The notes: generated by a model not told the origin, from the sequence alone. DNA of 64,000 nucleotides from Chloroflexi bacterium HGW-Chloroflexi-6 (GCA_002840685.1 PHBU01000002.1:186001-250000); one strand, 5' to 3'; shown: positions 33,475 through 43,452, counted from the first letter of the stretch. A program made the numbers and translations.

Positions 33475-35040
33475 TTAATATGCTACAGTCAGGCCGTATT
33501 CGACAGCGTCTGCCAGGGCGCGCCACGAGGCTTCGATGATATTGGCGCTTGCGCCAACAGTCGTCCAGCGTTTGGTGCCGTTCTGGGTGTCGATCATAAC
33601 GCGGGTGGTGGCCGATGTGCCGTTGTCGCTGTCCAAAATGCGGACCTTGTAATCGGCCAGCTGAAAGTGCGCGAGAATTGGGTAATGTGGCAGAAGCGCT
33701 TTGCGCAGGGCTTTGTCGAGGGCGTTGACCGGGCCGTTGCCTTCTGCCGCAGTGTGCAGGATTTCATCCGAGCCGGGGACGCGCACTTTGACGGTCGCTT
33801 CGGCGAATATGCCACGTTTGTCGCGGTGTTCCACCGTTACGGTAAAGTCGATCATCTCGAAGGGCGCTTTGTAGTACATCTCCTGGCGTTTGAGCATAAG
33901 AGCTACCGAGGCTTCGGCGGCCTCGAAGGAAAATCCCTGTGATTCGAGGGCTTTGATTTCGGCCAGAACCCCGGTCACTTCCTCGCCGCTCTCGACTTCC
34001 ACGCCGTATTCCTCGGCTTTGCTGAGCAGATTGCCGCGCCCCGAAAGATCCGAGACAACCACGCGCATTTTGTTCCCGACTTTTTCGGGTTCGATGTGCT
34101 GGTAAGACTGCGCTGAGCGTCGCATGGCGGCGACATGCACCCCGCCCTTATGGGCAAATGCCGATTTACCGATATAAGGCAGATGTTCGTTGGGCGATTG
34201 GTTGGCGACTTCATCCACAAAATGAGCCAGATCGTAGAGTTTTTCCAGCCCGCCTTCTGGCAGGCAGCGCATATCGAGCTTTAACTCCAAATCGGGGATG
34301 ATCGAGCACAGGTTGGCGTTGCCGCAGCGTTCCCCGTACCCGTTGATCGTTCCTTGCACCTGGATCGCGCCCTCGCGGACCGCCATCAGGGCGTTAACCA
34401 CGCCGCATTCACCGTCGTTGTGAGTATGGATGCCGAGCGGGTGATCGACCGCGGCTTTGACCTCGCGCACGATCTGCTCCACTTCCCAGGGCATGCTTCC
34501 GCCGTTGGTATCGCAAAGCACCAGCGTTTCCGCTCCACCGCGCGCAGCAGCCTTGAGCGTTTCGAGGGCGTAAGCTGAATTCGATTTGTAGCCGTCAAAG
34601 AAATGCTCGGCGTCGTAGATGACACGCCGCCCCTGTGCCCGCAAGTACGAGACCGACTGCTCGATGATCCGCAGGTTGTCTTCGGGCGTTGTTTTGAGCA
34701 CTTCGAGTACATGCAGCATCCAGGTTTTGCCAAAGATCGTGCAAACTGGCGCACCCGAGTCGAGCAGGGCCTGGATGTTGGCGTCATCTTCGGGGCCGCC
34801 TTTGACGCGACAGGTTGAGCCGAAGGCGGTCAGCTTGGCGTTTTTCCACTTCAGTTCACGGGCGCGTTCGAAAAACTCCACATCTTTCGGGTTCGAACCG
34901 GGCCAGCCGCCTTCGATGAAGGCCACGCCCAGCTCGTCCAGCTTTTGGGCGATGCGGATCTTGTCGGTGGCTGAAAGGTTGAAGCCCTCGCTCTGGGTTC
35001 CATCACGCAGGGTGGTGTCGTAGATTTGGATAAAAGTCAT
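33475..35040 (-). CDS. cimA: (R)-citramalate synthase
   Basis: 521 aa. HMGL-like TIM barrel with 'IYDTTLRDGTQSEGFNLSAT', 'FIEGGWPGSNPKDVEFF' (the G-W-P-G-S-N-P-K-D form is typical of the citramalate synthase branch rather than LeuA), 'HTHNDGECGVVNALMAV', 'GYGERCGNANLCSIIPDLEL', followed by a LeuA-type regulatory dimer domain (about residues 395-520). Joins acetyl-CoA and pyruvate to citramalate, opening a threonine-independent isoleucine route; LeuCD and LeuB carry on. Isoleucine inhibition is usual for the family. AAGGAATAATTT before the ATG. Confidence 0.92.
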   Translation of the reverse strand: MTFIQIYDTTLRDGTQSEGFNLSATDKIRIAQKLDELGVAFIEGGWPGSNPKDVEFFERARELKWKNAKLTAFGSTCRVKGGPEDDANIQALLDSGAPVCTIFGKTWMLHVLEVLKTTPEDNLRIIEQSVSYLRAQGRRVIYDAEHFFDGYKSNSAYALETLKAAARGGAETLVLCDTNGGSMPWEVEQIVREVKAAVDHPLGIHTHNDGECGVVNALMAVREGAIQVQGTINGYGERCGNANLCSIIPDLELKLDMRCLPEGGLEKLYDLAHFVDEVANQSPNEHLPYIGKSAFAHKGGVHVAAMRRSAQSYQHIEPEKVGNKMRVVVSDLSGRGNLLSKAEEYGVEVESGEEVTGVLAEIKALESQGFSFEAAEASVALMLKRQEMYYKAPFEMIDFTVTVEHRDKRGIFAEATVKVRVPGSDEILHTAAEGNGPVNALDKALRKALLPHYPILAHFQLADYKVRILDSDNGTSATTRVMIDTQNGTKRWTTVGASANIIEASWRALADAVEYGLTVAY

Positions 35041-35057
35041 AAATTATTCCTTATGTT

Positions 35058-35197
35058 ATTGCGAGCCGTGTTTTATGCGGCGAAGCAATCTCGTGATAGT
35101 TGAATAAATACTGTTTACAGGAGATTGCTTCAGGCTGGGTCTCGATACGCCCTTCGCAAACTGCGCTCAGGACTACTCGACCATCAGCCCTCGCAAT
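35058..35197. repeat. Interspersed inverted repeat between leuD and cimA
   Basis: Outer arms ATTGCGAG (35058) / CTCGCAAT (35190-35197) and inner arms AGCAATCTC (35084-35092) / GAGATTGCT (35121-35129). A second, TCTCGATACGC..CTACTCGACC-like motif lies at 35140-35182. Both look like common bacterial interspersed repeats; no gene inside. Confidence 0.7.
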
Positions 35198-35202
35198 GAC
35201 AT

Positions 35203-35787
35203 CTATGTTTGTTTTTCAAATGCTGCAATTTGGGTTTCGAAACCGAGGATGTAGCCCAATTCATCCACGCCCTTGAGCAGGCAGGTTTTCGAGAAAGAGT
35301 CGATCGGGAAGCTGACGCTGTGGCCGTTGGGCAGATTGACGGTCTGGCTGGCCAGGTCAATATTGACTTCTGCATGGGGTACTTCGGCCATCAGGTCGAA
35401 GAGCATTTTGTGGGTTTCAACATCCACGATCACCGGTAAGAGACCGTTCTTCAAGGCATTATTGCGGAAAATATCGGCGAAGGAGGTGCTGATAACGGCC
35501 CGGAATCCGAAGCCGGTCAGCGCCCAGGGCGCATGCTCGCGGGACGAGCCGCACCCGAAGTTGTCTCCCGCCAAAAGGACTTGTTTCCCTGCTGATTCGG
35601 GCTTGTTGAGCACAAAGTCAGCTTTGGGCGAACCGTCGGCGTTGTAGCGCCAGTCGGCGAACAGGTTATTTCCCATGCCGAGCTTGTCGGTGGCCTTCAA
35701 AAAGCGGGCCGGGATGATCTGATCGGTATCGATATCGTTGGCTGACAGCGGCACGACGCCGGATGTAAGTTGGGTGAATTGAGCCAT
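35203..35787 (-). CDS. leuD: 3-isopropylmalate dehydratase small subunit
   Basis: 194 aa. '[13 protein letters not shown]' (substrate-binding start), '[20 protein letters not shown]' (the G-C-G-S-S-R-E-H active-site loop), '[17 protein letters not shown]'. Swivelling domain partner of LeuC; together they isomerise isopropylmalate and hydrate citraconate. Normally adjacent to leuC, but here an antisense HNH gene sits between them (776 bp apart). Confidence 0.95.
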   Translation of the reverse strand: MAQFTQLTSGVVPLSANDIDTDQIIPARFLKATDKLGMGNNLFADWRYNADGSPKADFVLNKPESAGKQVLLAGDNFGCGSSREHAPWALTGFGFRAVISTSFADIFRNNALKNGLLPVIVDVETHKMLFDLMAEVPHAEVNIDLASQTVNLPNGHSVSFPIDSFSKTCLLKGVDELGYILGFETQIAAFEKQT

Positions 35788-35850
35788 AATACTCTCTTTC
35801 TATGTGCTGTATACTATGTTTTAATCGGTTTTGACGCTTTGGAGTAAGCC

Positions 35851-36567
35851 ATGGTTATTGTTTATTTTGATGATATTGCAGGTAAGGTGTGTGCTAATCC
35901 TGATTGTGGCTGGAAGCCATTGAGCGACTTTTCGCATCGTCGGCAGGGCGGGTATCTTGTCGGTGATGGTTATAAATCACGTTGTCGCGATTGTGCAAAT
36001 GCTCAAAAGCGCGCTGAACGTGGTGCGAAACCAGGGCAATATCGAGAAAGTGCTCGTCAGTATGTTCAGGCTAATTTAGAACACATTCAAGCGCTAAAAC
36101 GTTCTCACCAACAGGCAAATCCAGGGAAATATCGCGATGCGTTAATCAAATATCGCCTTCAACACCGCGAGAAAATCAATGCACTAGCGCGAGAACGGCG
36201 AAGCAGAAACCTTGAGTATTTTCGAGAGATTGGTCGTCGCTCGCGTGCGATACATGCAGAAAAACGAAATGCATATCAGCGCCAATATGGCAAGCAGAAT
36301 CGCGAGAAACTGACCCATTACACCAACCAACGTCGTGTTCGGAAACTTTTAGCACCAGGCTCACATTCTGAGCAAGAATGGCAACTCATCAAGCAATATT
36401 ATGGTTACAGATGCTTGTGCTGCGGAAAAGTCGAACCAGAAATTCAACTCACCCGTGACCATATTGTGCCGCTAGGTGCAGGCGGGAGCGATGTGATAGA
36501 AAATATTCAGCCGTTATGCGCTCGTTGTAATAGCAAAAAAAGCACCAAGGTTATTGATTATCGTTAA
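35851..36567 (+). CDS. HNH endonuclease, antisense inside the leuC-leuD gap
   Basis: 238 aa. N-terminal zinc-ribbon-like part ('[20 protein letters not shown]', '[10 protein letters not shown]'), a long very basic helical middle with repeated Y-R/Y-Q units (about residues 65-165), and a C-terminal HNH domain: '[20 protein letters not shown]', '[18 protein letters not shown]', 'CNSKKSTK'. This is the free-standing phage-type HNH layout. It is the only plus-strand gene within the 20 kb cluster; its TAA stop overlaps the leuC stop (shared TTAA). GC is lower than in its neighbours. A homing-type mobile gene is the best inference. Confidence 0.88.
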   Translation: MVIVYFDDIAGKVCANPDCGWKPLSDFSHRRQGGYLVGDGYKSRCRDCANAQKRAERGAKPGQYRESARQYVQANLEHIQALKRSHQQANPGKYRDALIKYRLQHREKINALARERRSRNLEYFREIGRRSRAIHAEKRNAYQRQYGKQNREKLTHYTNQRRVRKLLAPGSHSEQEWQLIKQYYGYRCLCCGKVEPEIQLTRDHIVPLGAGGSDVIENIQPLCARCNSKKSTKVIDYR

Positions 36568-37991
36568 GCAACGGCAAGAGTTCTTGGGTCTGTAACAACT
36601 CCTGTTACAGCGGTAGCTGCTGCGGTTAGCGGGCTTGCCAGGAATGAGCGTGAGCCTTTCCCTTGTCTTCCTTCAAAATTTCTGTTTGAAGTGCTGACAC
36701 AATACTGACCTGCAGGAACTTCGTCGCCATTCATTGCGATGCAGAGGCTACATCCCGCTTCGCGCCATTCGGCGCCGGCATCCTTGAAGACTTTGTCCAA
36801 CCCTTCGGCTTCGGCCTGGCGTTTGACCATTCCGGAACCTGGCACGACCAGCACGCGCAGACCATCGGCCACTTTCTTGCCTTTCAGGTAGGCCGCCGCC
36901 TGGCGCAGATCGGATATGCGCGAGTTGGTGCACGAGCCGATGAAGACAACATCCACTTTTTTGCCAAGCAGGCTTTCACCAGGATATAAGCCCATATAGG
37001 TCAGTGCTTTGCGCAGAGCCAGCCGCATATTCTCATCGTCGAAGTGGTCCGGGTCCGGTACGCGGCCCGTGATCGACATGCCCATGCCGGGATTGGTGCC
37101 GTAGGTGATCATTGGCTCCAGTTCGTCAGCGTTGATGACGACCGTCTTGTCGTAGACGGCGCCTTCATCGCTGGGCAGGGTTTTCCAGGCCGCAACAGTT
37201 TTGTCCCAGTCTGCGCCTTTAGGGGCGAATTCGCGGCCTTTGAGATATTCAAAAGTCGTTTCATCGGGGGCGATCAACCCGGCGCGCGCGCCGCCTTCGA
37301 TTGACATGTTGCAGATCGTCATGCGTTCTTCCATGCTCAGGTTGCGGATGGCTTCGCCGGTGTATTCGAAAACGTGCCCCGTTCCACCGCCGATGCCGAT
37401 CTTGGCGATCAGGGCCAGGATGATATCCTTGGCGGTTACGCCTGCCTTGAGTTTGCCGGTCACGCGCACTTCGTAGGTTTTGGGCTGGCGCTGGAGCAGA
37501 CACTGTGTTGCCAGAACGTGCTCAACTTCGCTGGTGCCGATGCCAAACGCCAGCGCGCCAAATGCGCCGTGTGTGGCTGTGTGGCTGTCGCCGCAGACGA
37601 TGGTCATGCCGGGCTGGGTAAAACCCAGTTCCGGCCCGATGACGTGTACGATGCCCTGTTTGTCGTTACCCATGCCATACAGCGGGATGCCGAACTCGGC
37701 GCAGTTGTCGGTCAACTGTTGGAGTTGGGATTTTGCCGCCAGATCGGCGTAAGCGAGGCGCCCAAACGGATCGGACGGGTCATCGGTACGGGTCGGAATC
37801 CCGTGATCCATGGTGGCGACCGTCTTGAGCGGCTGGCGGACTTTCAGTCCGCGAGTCCGCAAACCGGTAAAGGCTTGCGGCGAGGTCACTTCGTGGACAA
37901 GGTGCAAATCCACATACAGCACTGCCGGTGATTCGGGTTCCTGGGCAACGATATGCTTCTCCCAGATTTTTTGAAATAATGTTTTTGGCAT
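36564..37991 (-). CDS. leuC: 3-isopropylmalate dehydratase large subunit
   Basis: 475 aa from the ATG at 37991; this start directly follows the stop of the 67 aa gene (TAA CTTC ATG), and the longer track ORF would overlap that gene. '[11 protein letters not shown]', '[14 protein letters not shown]', 'TDDPSDPFG', '[20 protein letters not shown]', and the [4Fe-4S] cysteines in '[14 protein letters not shown]' and '[10 protein letters not shown]' are all present. C-terminal '[12 protein letters not shown]' normal. Converts 2- to 3-isopropylmalate with LeuD. Confidence 0.95.
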   Translation of the reverse strand: MPKTLFQKIWEKHIVAQEPESPAVLYVDLHLVHEVTSPQAFTGLRTRGLKVRQPLKTVATMDHGIPTRTDDPSDPFGRLAYADLAAKSQLQQLTDNCAEFGIPLYGMGNDKQGIVHVIGPELGFTQPGMTIVCGDSHTATHGAFGALAFGIGTSEVEHVLATQCLLQRQPKTYEVRVTGKLKAGVTAKDIILALIAKIGIGGGTGHVFEYTGEAIRNLSMEERMTICNMSIEGGARAGLIAPDETTFEYLKGREFAPKGADWDKTVAAWKTLPSDEGAVYDKTVVINADELEPMITYGTNPGMGMSITGRVPDPDHFDDENMRLALRKALTYMGLYPGESLLGKKVDVVFIGSCTNSRISDLRQAAAYLKGKKVADGLRVLVVPGSGMVKRQAEAEGLDKVFKDAGAEWREAGCSLCIAMNGDEVPAGQYCVSTSNRNFEGRQGKGSRSFLASPLTAAATAVTGVVTDPRTLAVA

Positions 37992-37995
37992 GAAG

Positions 37996-38199
37996 TTATC
38001 CCAGTTCCGAGAGATTCCAGCCACCGGGCATCGTGCGCAGGCTTTCGACGTGCTCGATAAACCATTCAGCATGCGGGTCGGTGGTGGTTGGTTTGTTGGC
38101 GCGCGCAGGGGAGACTGGCGTCAGTTCAGAAAGGTCCCATCCGCCGGGGATGGTGCGAGGTTCGTATTCATCAAAGCTGATTTCTTCAGGTGCGTTCAT
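37996..38199 (-). CDS. 67 aa protein with two PGGWxLSEL repeats, between leuA and leuC
   Basis: Not recognised. Its N- and C-terminal parts carry near-identical units, '[12 protein letters not shown]' (residues 15-26) and '[12 protein letters not shown]' (55-66), about 40 residues apart; the rest is acidic and probably flexible. A very strong ribosome site (AAGGAGAACCACC) precedes the ATG, and the stop is 4 bases before the leuC start, so translation of leuC is likely coupled to it. This supports a real gene. Possible roles: an assembly or tethering peptide for the leucine pathway enzymes, or a coupling leader. Too few BCAA codons in runs to be a classical attenuator peptide. Confidence 0.75.
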   Translation of the reverse strand: MNAPEEISFDEYEPRTIPGGWDLSELTPVSPARANKPTTTDPHAEWFIEHVESLRTMPGGWNLSELG

Positions 38200-38254
38200 G
38201 GTGGTTCTCCTTCATTTATTGTTCGCTTATCCGGTTGACCGGTTTGATTTCTGT

Positions 38255-39874
38255 TTATCCATTTACTGCATTTGCAGCGGGTTTCTCTTCGTAGGTCGAG
38301 AGCAGCAACTTGTTCAAGGCTGAGAGATAGGCCTTGGCGCTGGCAACGATGATGTCGGTATCTGCGCCGTAACCGCCAAAGGTGCGGTGACGGGTATTTT
38401 CGGTCTGCGGGGAGGTGCGGGTGGATGTGTTGCCGTTCTCGGCTTGCAGGCGGACTGTCACTTCGCCGAGGGCGTCGATGCCCTCGGTCACAGCGTGCAC
38501 GTTGAACTCCAGCAGCTTGTTTTTGGCATGCACAATCTGGTCGATGGCTTTGTAGATCGCATCGATCGGGCCGGTGCCGACTGCGGGCTGGATGTAGACC
38601 GCGCCATCCGGGCCGCGCAGGCGCACTGTGGCGGTTGGCAGGCCCATCGTGCCGCAGGCCACTTGCAGGCCGTCCAGGCTGTAGACTTCATTGGCCTGGT
38701 AAACCTGGTCTTCAACCAGCGCTTCCAGGTCGGCATCCGTGATGGTTTTTTTCTTGTCCGCCAGTTCCTTGAAACGATCGAAAATCACGCCCAGATCGTC
38801 GGGGCTGAACTCGTATCCCATCTCTTGCAGGTGGACTTTGAGCGCATGCCGACCAGAATGTTTGCCCAACACCAACTTCGAGCGGCTCAGGCCGACCGTT
38901 TCGGGCAGCATGATCTCGTAGGTCTGGTGGTTTTTGAGCATACCATCCTGGTGGATGCCGGCTTCATGGGCAAACGCGTTCGCTCCGACAATCGCCTTGT
39001 TGGGTTGGACGGTCATGCCGGTGTAATTGCTGACCAGTTTGCTGACGCGAGTGATCTGGGTGCTGTCGATGCCGGTTGTGCAGTTGTAGGTATGCGGGCG
39101 GGTTTTGAGCGCCATCACAATTTCTTCCATGGCGGTATTTCCAGCCCGTTCGCCGATGCCATTGATGGTCACTTCGGCCTGGCGCGCCCCGGCCTGGATA
39201 CCGGCCAGAGTGTTGGCTGTTGCCAGCCCCAGATCGTTGTGGCAATGCACCGAAACGGTGATACCTTCATGCATGCCGGGAGTGTTCTTGATGATCCCGT
39301 CGATCAACGCGCCGAACTCTTCCGGTGTCGTATAGCCAACTGTGTCCGGGATGTTGAGGGTGGTCGCTCCCGCGCGGATAGCTTCGCCCAGCACCACGTA
39401 CAAGAATTCCGGGTCAGAGCGGCCGCCGTCTTCGGGGCTGAATTCGACATCCTCGCACAACGTGCGGGCATAGCTGACCATTTCGTAGACTTTTTCAACC
39501 ACTTCTTCGGGATCCATCTTGAGCTTGTATTTCATATGGATCGGCGAAGTCGCCAAAAAGGTGTGGATGCGTGGATGTTTGGCGTGCTGGACGGCCTCCC
39601 AGGAGGCGTCGATGTCGTTTTTGGTAGCCCGCGCCAGGCCGCAGATGACCGGAGCTTTCGTCCCGTCGGTGGGGTTGCCCACCTCGATTGCGATCCGACG
39701 GACAGCTTCCAGATCGTCTGGCGAAGCGGCGGGGAAGCCGGCCTCGATCACATCCACGCCCAGACGGGCCAGCGAACGAGCAACTTCCAGCTTCTCTGCC
39801 GAAGTCATGGTCGCGCCGGGAGATTGCTCGCCGTCGCGCAGGGTGGTATCGAAGATTTTTACATAATTAGACAT
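38255..39874 (-). CDS. leuA: 2-isopropylmalate synthase
   Basis: 539 aa from the ATG at 39874 (GGAGC upstream); the track ORF starts 20 codons earlier in a repeat. '[20 protein letters not shown]', '[13 protein letters not shown]', '[17 protein letters not shown]' (metal-binding HxH region), '[18 protein letters not shown]', '[20 protein letters not shown]', then the regulatory dimer domain. Condenses 2-oxoisovalerate and acetyl-CoA, first step to leucine; leucine inhibition is usual. Distinct from the CimA paralogue in the same cluster. Confidence 0.95.
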   Translation of the reverse strand: MSNYVKIFDTTLRDGEQSPGATMTSAEKLEVARSLARLGVDVIEAGFPAASPDDLEAVRRIAIEVGNPTDGTKAPVICGLARATKNDIDASWEAVQHAKHPRIHTFLATSPIHMKYKLKMDPEEVVEKVYEMVSYARTLCEDVEFSPEDGGRSDPEFLYVVLGEAIRAGATTLNIPDTVGYTTPEEFGALIDGIIKNTPGMHEGITVSVHCHNDLGLATANTLAGIQAGARQAEVTINGIGERAGNTAMEEIVMALKTRPHTYNCTTGIDSTQITRVSKLVSNYTGMTVQPNKAIVGANAFAHEAGIHQDGMLKNHQTYEIMLPETVGLSRSKLVLGKHSGRHALKVHLQEMGYEFSPDDLGVIFDRFKELADKKKTITDADLEALVEDQVYQANEVYSLDGLQVACGTMGLPTATVRLRGPDGAVYIQPAVGTGPIDAIYKAIDQIVHAKNKLLEFNVHAVTEGIDALGEVTVRLQAENGNTSTRTSPQTENTRHRTFGGYGADTDIIVASAKAYLSALNKLLLSTYEEKPAANAVNG

Positions 39875-39896
39875 AAGTTGCTCCAAATAATCGCTG

Positions 39897-39972
39897 GTCG
39901 AGTAGGGTGTTGCGGTGGTTTCAATATGGCACAAGCGGCCTACTCAACCACCGCAACACCCGTATCGAAACC
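39897..39972. repeat. Inverted repeat between ilvC and leuA
   Basis: GGGTGTTGCGGTGGTT (39905-39920) / AACCACCGCAACACCC (39946-39961), 16 bp perfect, and alternative arms GAGTAGG / CCTACTC, embedded in GGTCGAGTAG...GTATCGAAACC, an interspersed bacterial repeat type also seen at 35140. No T run; may reduce read-through or stabilise processed RNA. Confidence 0.75.
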
Positions 39973-41025
39973 TTACTTTTGCCAGTTTTCAGGCCTCAAT
40001 GAGCGGACAGCTGCGCCAGCCTGCCACATTTCTGATTCGTGGATGACTTTGAGTTCTTCTTCGAGTTTGACGCGATAATCGGGGCGGCTGTTGGCTTCGA
40101 GCGTGATGCGGGCTTCGTTGCCGGTTACAACGCTCTGGTACAGGTCGCTGAAAACAGGAGCAACTGCATCGCGGAATTTGTCTTTCCAATCCAGTGCGCC
40201 GCGTTGGGCGGTGGTTGAACAGTTGGCATACATCCAATCCATGCCGTTCTGGCCGACCAGGCGGATCAGCGACTGGGTCAGTTCTTCGACGGTTTCGTTG
40301 AAGGCTTCGCTCGGACTGTGGCCGTTGGCGCGCAGGGTGTTGTATTGCGCTTCCATCACGCCTGCAAGGGCGCCCATCAGGATGCCGCGTTCGCCGGTCA
40401 GGTCGCTGTAAACTTCCTTTTGGAAGGTGGTTGGGAAAAGATAGCCTGCGCCGATGGCGATGCCGAGGGCGATGGTGCGTTCCATGGCGCGACCGGTTGC
40501 ATCCTGGTGGACAGCGAAACTGGCATTGATGCCGGAACCGTCCAGGAAGTTGGTACGAACGCTGCGCCCGGAGCCTTTCGGTGCGACCAGGGCCACATCG
40601 ACATGCGGGGGCGGCACAACACCGGTATCTTCCTTAAAAGTGACCGAGAAGCCGTGCGAGAAATACAGCATGTCGCCTTCGTTGAGCGTCTCGACGATCT
40701 TGGGCCACTGGCTGCGCTGACCGGCATCCGAAAGCAGGTATTGGATGACCGTGCCGCGTTCTGCGGCTTCTTCAACGGTAAAGAGCGTCTTGCCGGGGAC
40801 CCAGCCATCTGCGACAGCTTTGTCCCAGTTGGATGTGCCTTCGCGCTGACCAACGATAACGTTGATGCCGTTATCGCGCATGTTCATGGCCTGAGCCGGG
40901 CCTTGCACGCCGTAACCCAAAACTGCCACAACTTCGTTCTTCAAAACTTCACGCGCTTTTTCAAGCGGGAATTCTTCGCGAGTTACAACTTCTTCCACGG
41001 TGCCGCCAAAATTAATTTTTGCCAT
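39973..41025 (-). CDS. ilvC: Ketol-acid reductoisomerase
   Basis: 350 aa from the ATG at 41025 (AAGGAGAAAGATATC upstream). Class I KARI: 'VAVLGYGVQGPAQAMNMRDN' nucleotide-binding, 'GDMLYFSHGFSVTF', 'VDVALVAPKGSGRSVR', 'SFAVHQDATGRAMERTIALG', and the metal-binding helical region 'VYSDLTGERGILMGALAGVM' and 'NETVEELTQSLIRLVGQNGM'. Isomerises and reduces acetolactate/acetohydroxybutyrate. Ends in a normal tail ('LRPENWQK'). Confidence 0.95.
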   Translation of the reverse strand: MAKINFGGTVEEVVTREEFPLEKAREVLKNEVVAVLGYGVQGPAQAMNMRDNGINVIVGQREGTSNWDKAVADGWVPGKTLFTVEEAAERGTVIQYLLSDAGQRSQWPKIVETLNEGDMLYFSHGFSVTFKEDTGVVPPPHVDVALVAPKGSGRSVRTNFLDGSGINASFAVHQDATGRAMERTIALGIAIGAGYLFPTTFQKEVYSDLTGERGILMGALAGVMEAQYNTLRANGHSPSEAFNETVEELTQSLIRLVGQNGMDWMYANCSTTAQRGALDWKDKFRDAVAPVFSDLYQSVVTGNEARITLEANSRPDYRVKLEEELKVIHESEMWQAGAAVRSLRPENWQK

Positions 41026-41060
41026 GATATCTTTCTCCTTATTTATTTGAATACAGAAGT

Positions 41061-41116
41061 CAAAATGCAGCACGAGGGATGAGATTTTGTATCCCGCGTT
41101 CTACATTCTGCATTTG
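41061..41116. repeat. GAATGCA-family inverted repeat between ilvN and ilvC
   Basis: CAAAATGCAG (41061-41070) and CTGCATTTG (41108-41116), with an inner GGGAT/ATCCC pair. Related in words to the insertions in carA and carB, but here it lies between genes. Confidence 0.6.
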
Positions 41117-41118
41117 TT

Positions 41119-41679
41119 TTAGTAATCCGCCAGACCTTGCGGGTCGTCATTGTTCCAGCCATTACCGTTCGCGCCAGCCGTGCGGCGGACTCCCGAATGG
41201 GCGCCGCGCATCATCGAGACCTGGCCGGTGCGCACCATTTCGGCGATGCCGATCGGGCGCAGCAGTTCGATCATGCCTTCGATTTTTTCCTCGGTGCCGG
41301 TGATCTCAACGATGACCGAATCAGCCGCCACATCCACGATGCGGGCCCGGAAAATTTCAGCCAGGTTATTGACCTCAGAGCGTTTCTCGGGGCCGACCTG
41401 CACCTTGATCAGCGCCAGGTCACGGGTCACCGCGGGTTGGCGGGTGACATCCTGCACATCGATGATGTTGACCAATTTATACAAATTGGCCTCGATTTTG
41501 TGGGCGTCCATGTCGCCGTTGGCGCAATCGACCACGATTGTCATCCGCGAAACATCCGGTTTTTCGGTTCGCCCGACAGCCAACGATTCGATGTTGAAAT
41601 TGCGACGGCGAAAGAGCGACGCCACACGGTTCAAAACACCGGGTTTATTTTCTACAAGTGCGATGAATGTATATTGCAT
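41119..41679 (-). CDS. ilvN: Acetolactate synthase small (regulatory) subunit
   Basis: 186 aa. N-terminal ACT domain 'TFIALVENKPGVLNRVASLF', 'RRRNFNIESLAVGRTEKPDV', second half 'ALIKVQVGPEKRSEVNNLAE' and 'VDVAADSVIVEITGTEEKIE'. Confers valine inhibition and stimulates IlvB. GAGGAAACC before the ATG; 10 bp after the ilvB stop. A Gly/Asn-rich tail ('TAGANGNGWNNDD') is unusual but plausible. Confidence 0.95.
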   Translation of the reverse strand: MQYTFIALVENKPGVLNRVASLFRRRNFNIESLAVGRTEKPDVSRMTIVVDCANGDMDAHKIEANLYKLVNIIDVQDVTRQPAVTRDLALIKVQVGPEKRSEVNNLAEIFRARIVDVAADSVIVEITGTEEKIEGMIELLRPIGIAEMVRTGQVSMMRGAHSGVRRTAGANGNGWNNDDPQGLADY

Positions 41680-41689
41680 GGTTTCCTCT

Positions 41690-43384
41690 TTACTTTTTTT
41701 CCTGCCGGACGGGCCTGCGGATCATCTGGTCGAGCGCTGCGCCTGCCGGAACCATCGGGTAGACGGCATCTTCTTTTTCTACGCGGAATTCAAGCACAAC
41801 CGGGCCGGGCGTTTTGCGCGCCCATTCGATGGCTTCTGCGACTTCTTCCCGTTTGGTCACGAGGCGGGCCGGGATGCCGTGCGCGTCTGCCAGTTTGACA
41901 AAGTCAGGGCTGAGCATGTTGACCGCAGAGTAGCGCTTCTCGAAGAAAAATTCCTGCCACTGGCGCACCATGCCCAGGAAGTTATTGTTCATGATTGCAA
42001 CCTTGACGTTCGCGCCTTCCTGGACGGCGGTCGAAAGCTCACAGGCAGTCATCTGGAAGCCGCCGTCGCCGGCAACCGCCCAGATCTCCTGGTCTTTTTT
42101 GGCAAACCAGGCCCCGATTGCGGAGGGCAGGCCAAAGCCCATCGTTCCGGCGCCACCAGATGTGATCCAGCGGTTGGGTTTGTCGAGGTGGTAATACTGG
42201 GCTGTCCACATCTGGTGCTGGCCCACATCGGTGGTCACAATTGCCCCGCCTCCGGTCGCTTTCCAGATGTCGCTGATCAGGTGGGCAACATACAGCTTCT
42301 CGTCATCCGGCCAGGCCATGATGCTGCGGGCGTCGCCTTCATCGCGCCAGGCATGGATTTGTCCGAGCCATTCGTCGTGTTCGTATTCATCGACCATCGG
42401 CACCAGATCGGTCAGGACGGTCTTCAGATCGCCGACCAGCGGCACGTCGACTGCTACGTTTTTGTGAACTTCCGAAGGGTCGATCTCGATGTGGATTTTC
42501 TTGGCTTTGGGCGCGTAAGTTTTGAGTGTGCCGGTCACGCGGTCGTCGAAGCGCATCCCGAAGGCCAGGATCAGATCCGAGTTCTGGATGGCCAGGTTGG
42601 TGTGGGCCTCGCCGTGCATGCCCATCATCCCCAGGCTAAGCGGGTGCGAAGCGGGGAAGGCGCCCAGCCCGAGCAGGGTGCTGGCGACCGGGGTCTGGGT
42701 CTTGATCGCAAAGTGCTGCAGGATTTCTTCTGCGCCAGACATGATGATGCCATGCCCGCACAGGATGATCGGGCGCTGGGACTGCTCAATCAGGGCCACC
42801 GCGCTTTCCAGGTCAACTTTGGGCGCGTGTGAAGGTGGCTGGTAGCCGGGCAATTTAACTTCTTCGGGGTAGATGAATTCGGTTTGTTCGATTTGCGCGT
42901 TCTTGCAAATATCGATCAGCACGGGGCCTGGCCGGCCGCTGCGGGCGATATAGAACGCCTCGCGCACCACTTCGGCAATTTCATCGGCACGGGTGACGAG
43001 ATAATTGTGCTTGGTGATCGGCAGGGTAATGCCGGTCACATCCACTTCCTGGAAGGCGTCGCCGCCGATCAAGTGCGCGGCTACTTGCCCGGTGATAAAA
43101 ACCACTGGCGAAGAGTCCATCATCGCTGTTGCAATGCCCGTTACCAGGTTGGTTGCGCCTGGTCCCGATGTCCCCATTGCCACCCCAACCTTGCCCGAAG
43201 CGCGGGCGTAGCCATCGGCCATGTGCGCCGCGCCTTGTTCATGGCGCACCAGCACATGGTGGATCGGGTAGCTCAGCATGGCATCGTAAATCGGCATGTT
43301 CGCGCCACCGGGGTAGCCAAAGACAACATCCACGCCCTCCCGCACTACACACTCCCACATTATTTCAGCACCAGTTTTTTTCAT
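41690..43384 (-). CDS. ilvB: Acetolactate synthase large subunit
   Basis: 564 aa, TPP enzyme. N-terminal 'VFGYPGGANMPIYDAM', catalytic Glu in 'HVLVRHEQGAAHMADGYARA', middle FAD-type domain ('VASTLLGLGAFPASHPLSLG'), and TPP/Mg motif 'WAVAGDGGFQMTACELST' to 'AIMNNNFLGMVRQWQEFFFE'. Makes acetolactate (Val, Leu) and acetohydroxybutyrate (Ile). AAGGAGAATGA before the ATG. Confidence 0.95.
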   Translation of the reverse strand: MKKTGAEIMWECVVREGVDVVFGYPGGANMPIYDAMLSYPIHHVLVRHEQGAAHMADGYARASGKVGVAMGTSGPGATNLVTGIATAMMDSSPVVFITGQVAAHLIGGDAFQEVDVTGITLPITKHNYLVTRADEIAEVVREAFYIARSGRPGPVLIDICKNAQIEQTEFIYPEEVKLPGYQPPSHAPKVDLESAVALIEQSQRPIILCGHGIIMSGAEEILQHFAIKTQTPVASTLLGLGAFPASHPLSLGMMGMHGEAHTNLAIQNSDLILAFGMRFDDRVTGTLKTYAPKAKKIHIEIDPSEVHKNVAVDVPLVGDLKTVLTDLVPMVDEYEHDEWLGQIHAWRDEGDARSIMAWPDDEKLYVAHLISDIWKATGGGAIVTTDVGQHQMWTAQYYHLDKPNRWITSGGAGTMGFGLPSAIGAWFAKKDQEIWAVAGDGGFQMTACELSTAVQEGANVKVAIMNNNFLGMVRQWQEFFFEKRYSAVNMLSPDFVKLADAHGIPARLVTKREEVAEAIEWARKTPGPVVLEFRVEKEDAVYPMVPAGAALDQMIRRPVRQEKK

Positions 43385-43452
43385 TCATTCTCCTTAAAAA
43401 TCATCCGTTTTGTTATCCGTTTATCCGGTAAAAATCTGCTGCCATTCCTTGC

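Noticed and set aside
36300-36567. Disruption of leuC by the HNH gene
   Set aside because: The LeuC C-terminus looks complete and normal; the two genes only share the TTAA at their stops, so leuC is not broken.
38387-40078. 563 aa plus-strand ORF antisense to leuA
   Set aside because: Shadow frame of a clear leuA gene on the opposite strand; the translation has no family features and is rich in Gly/His/Val as expected from antisense reading.
41150-42832. 560 aa plus-strand ORF antisense to ilvN/ilvB
   Set aside because: Shadow frame of well-supported minus-strand genes; no motif seen.
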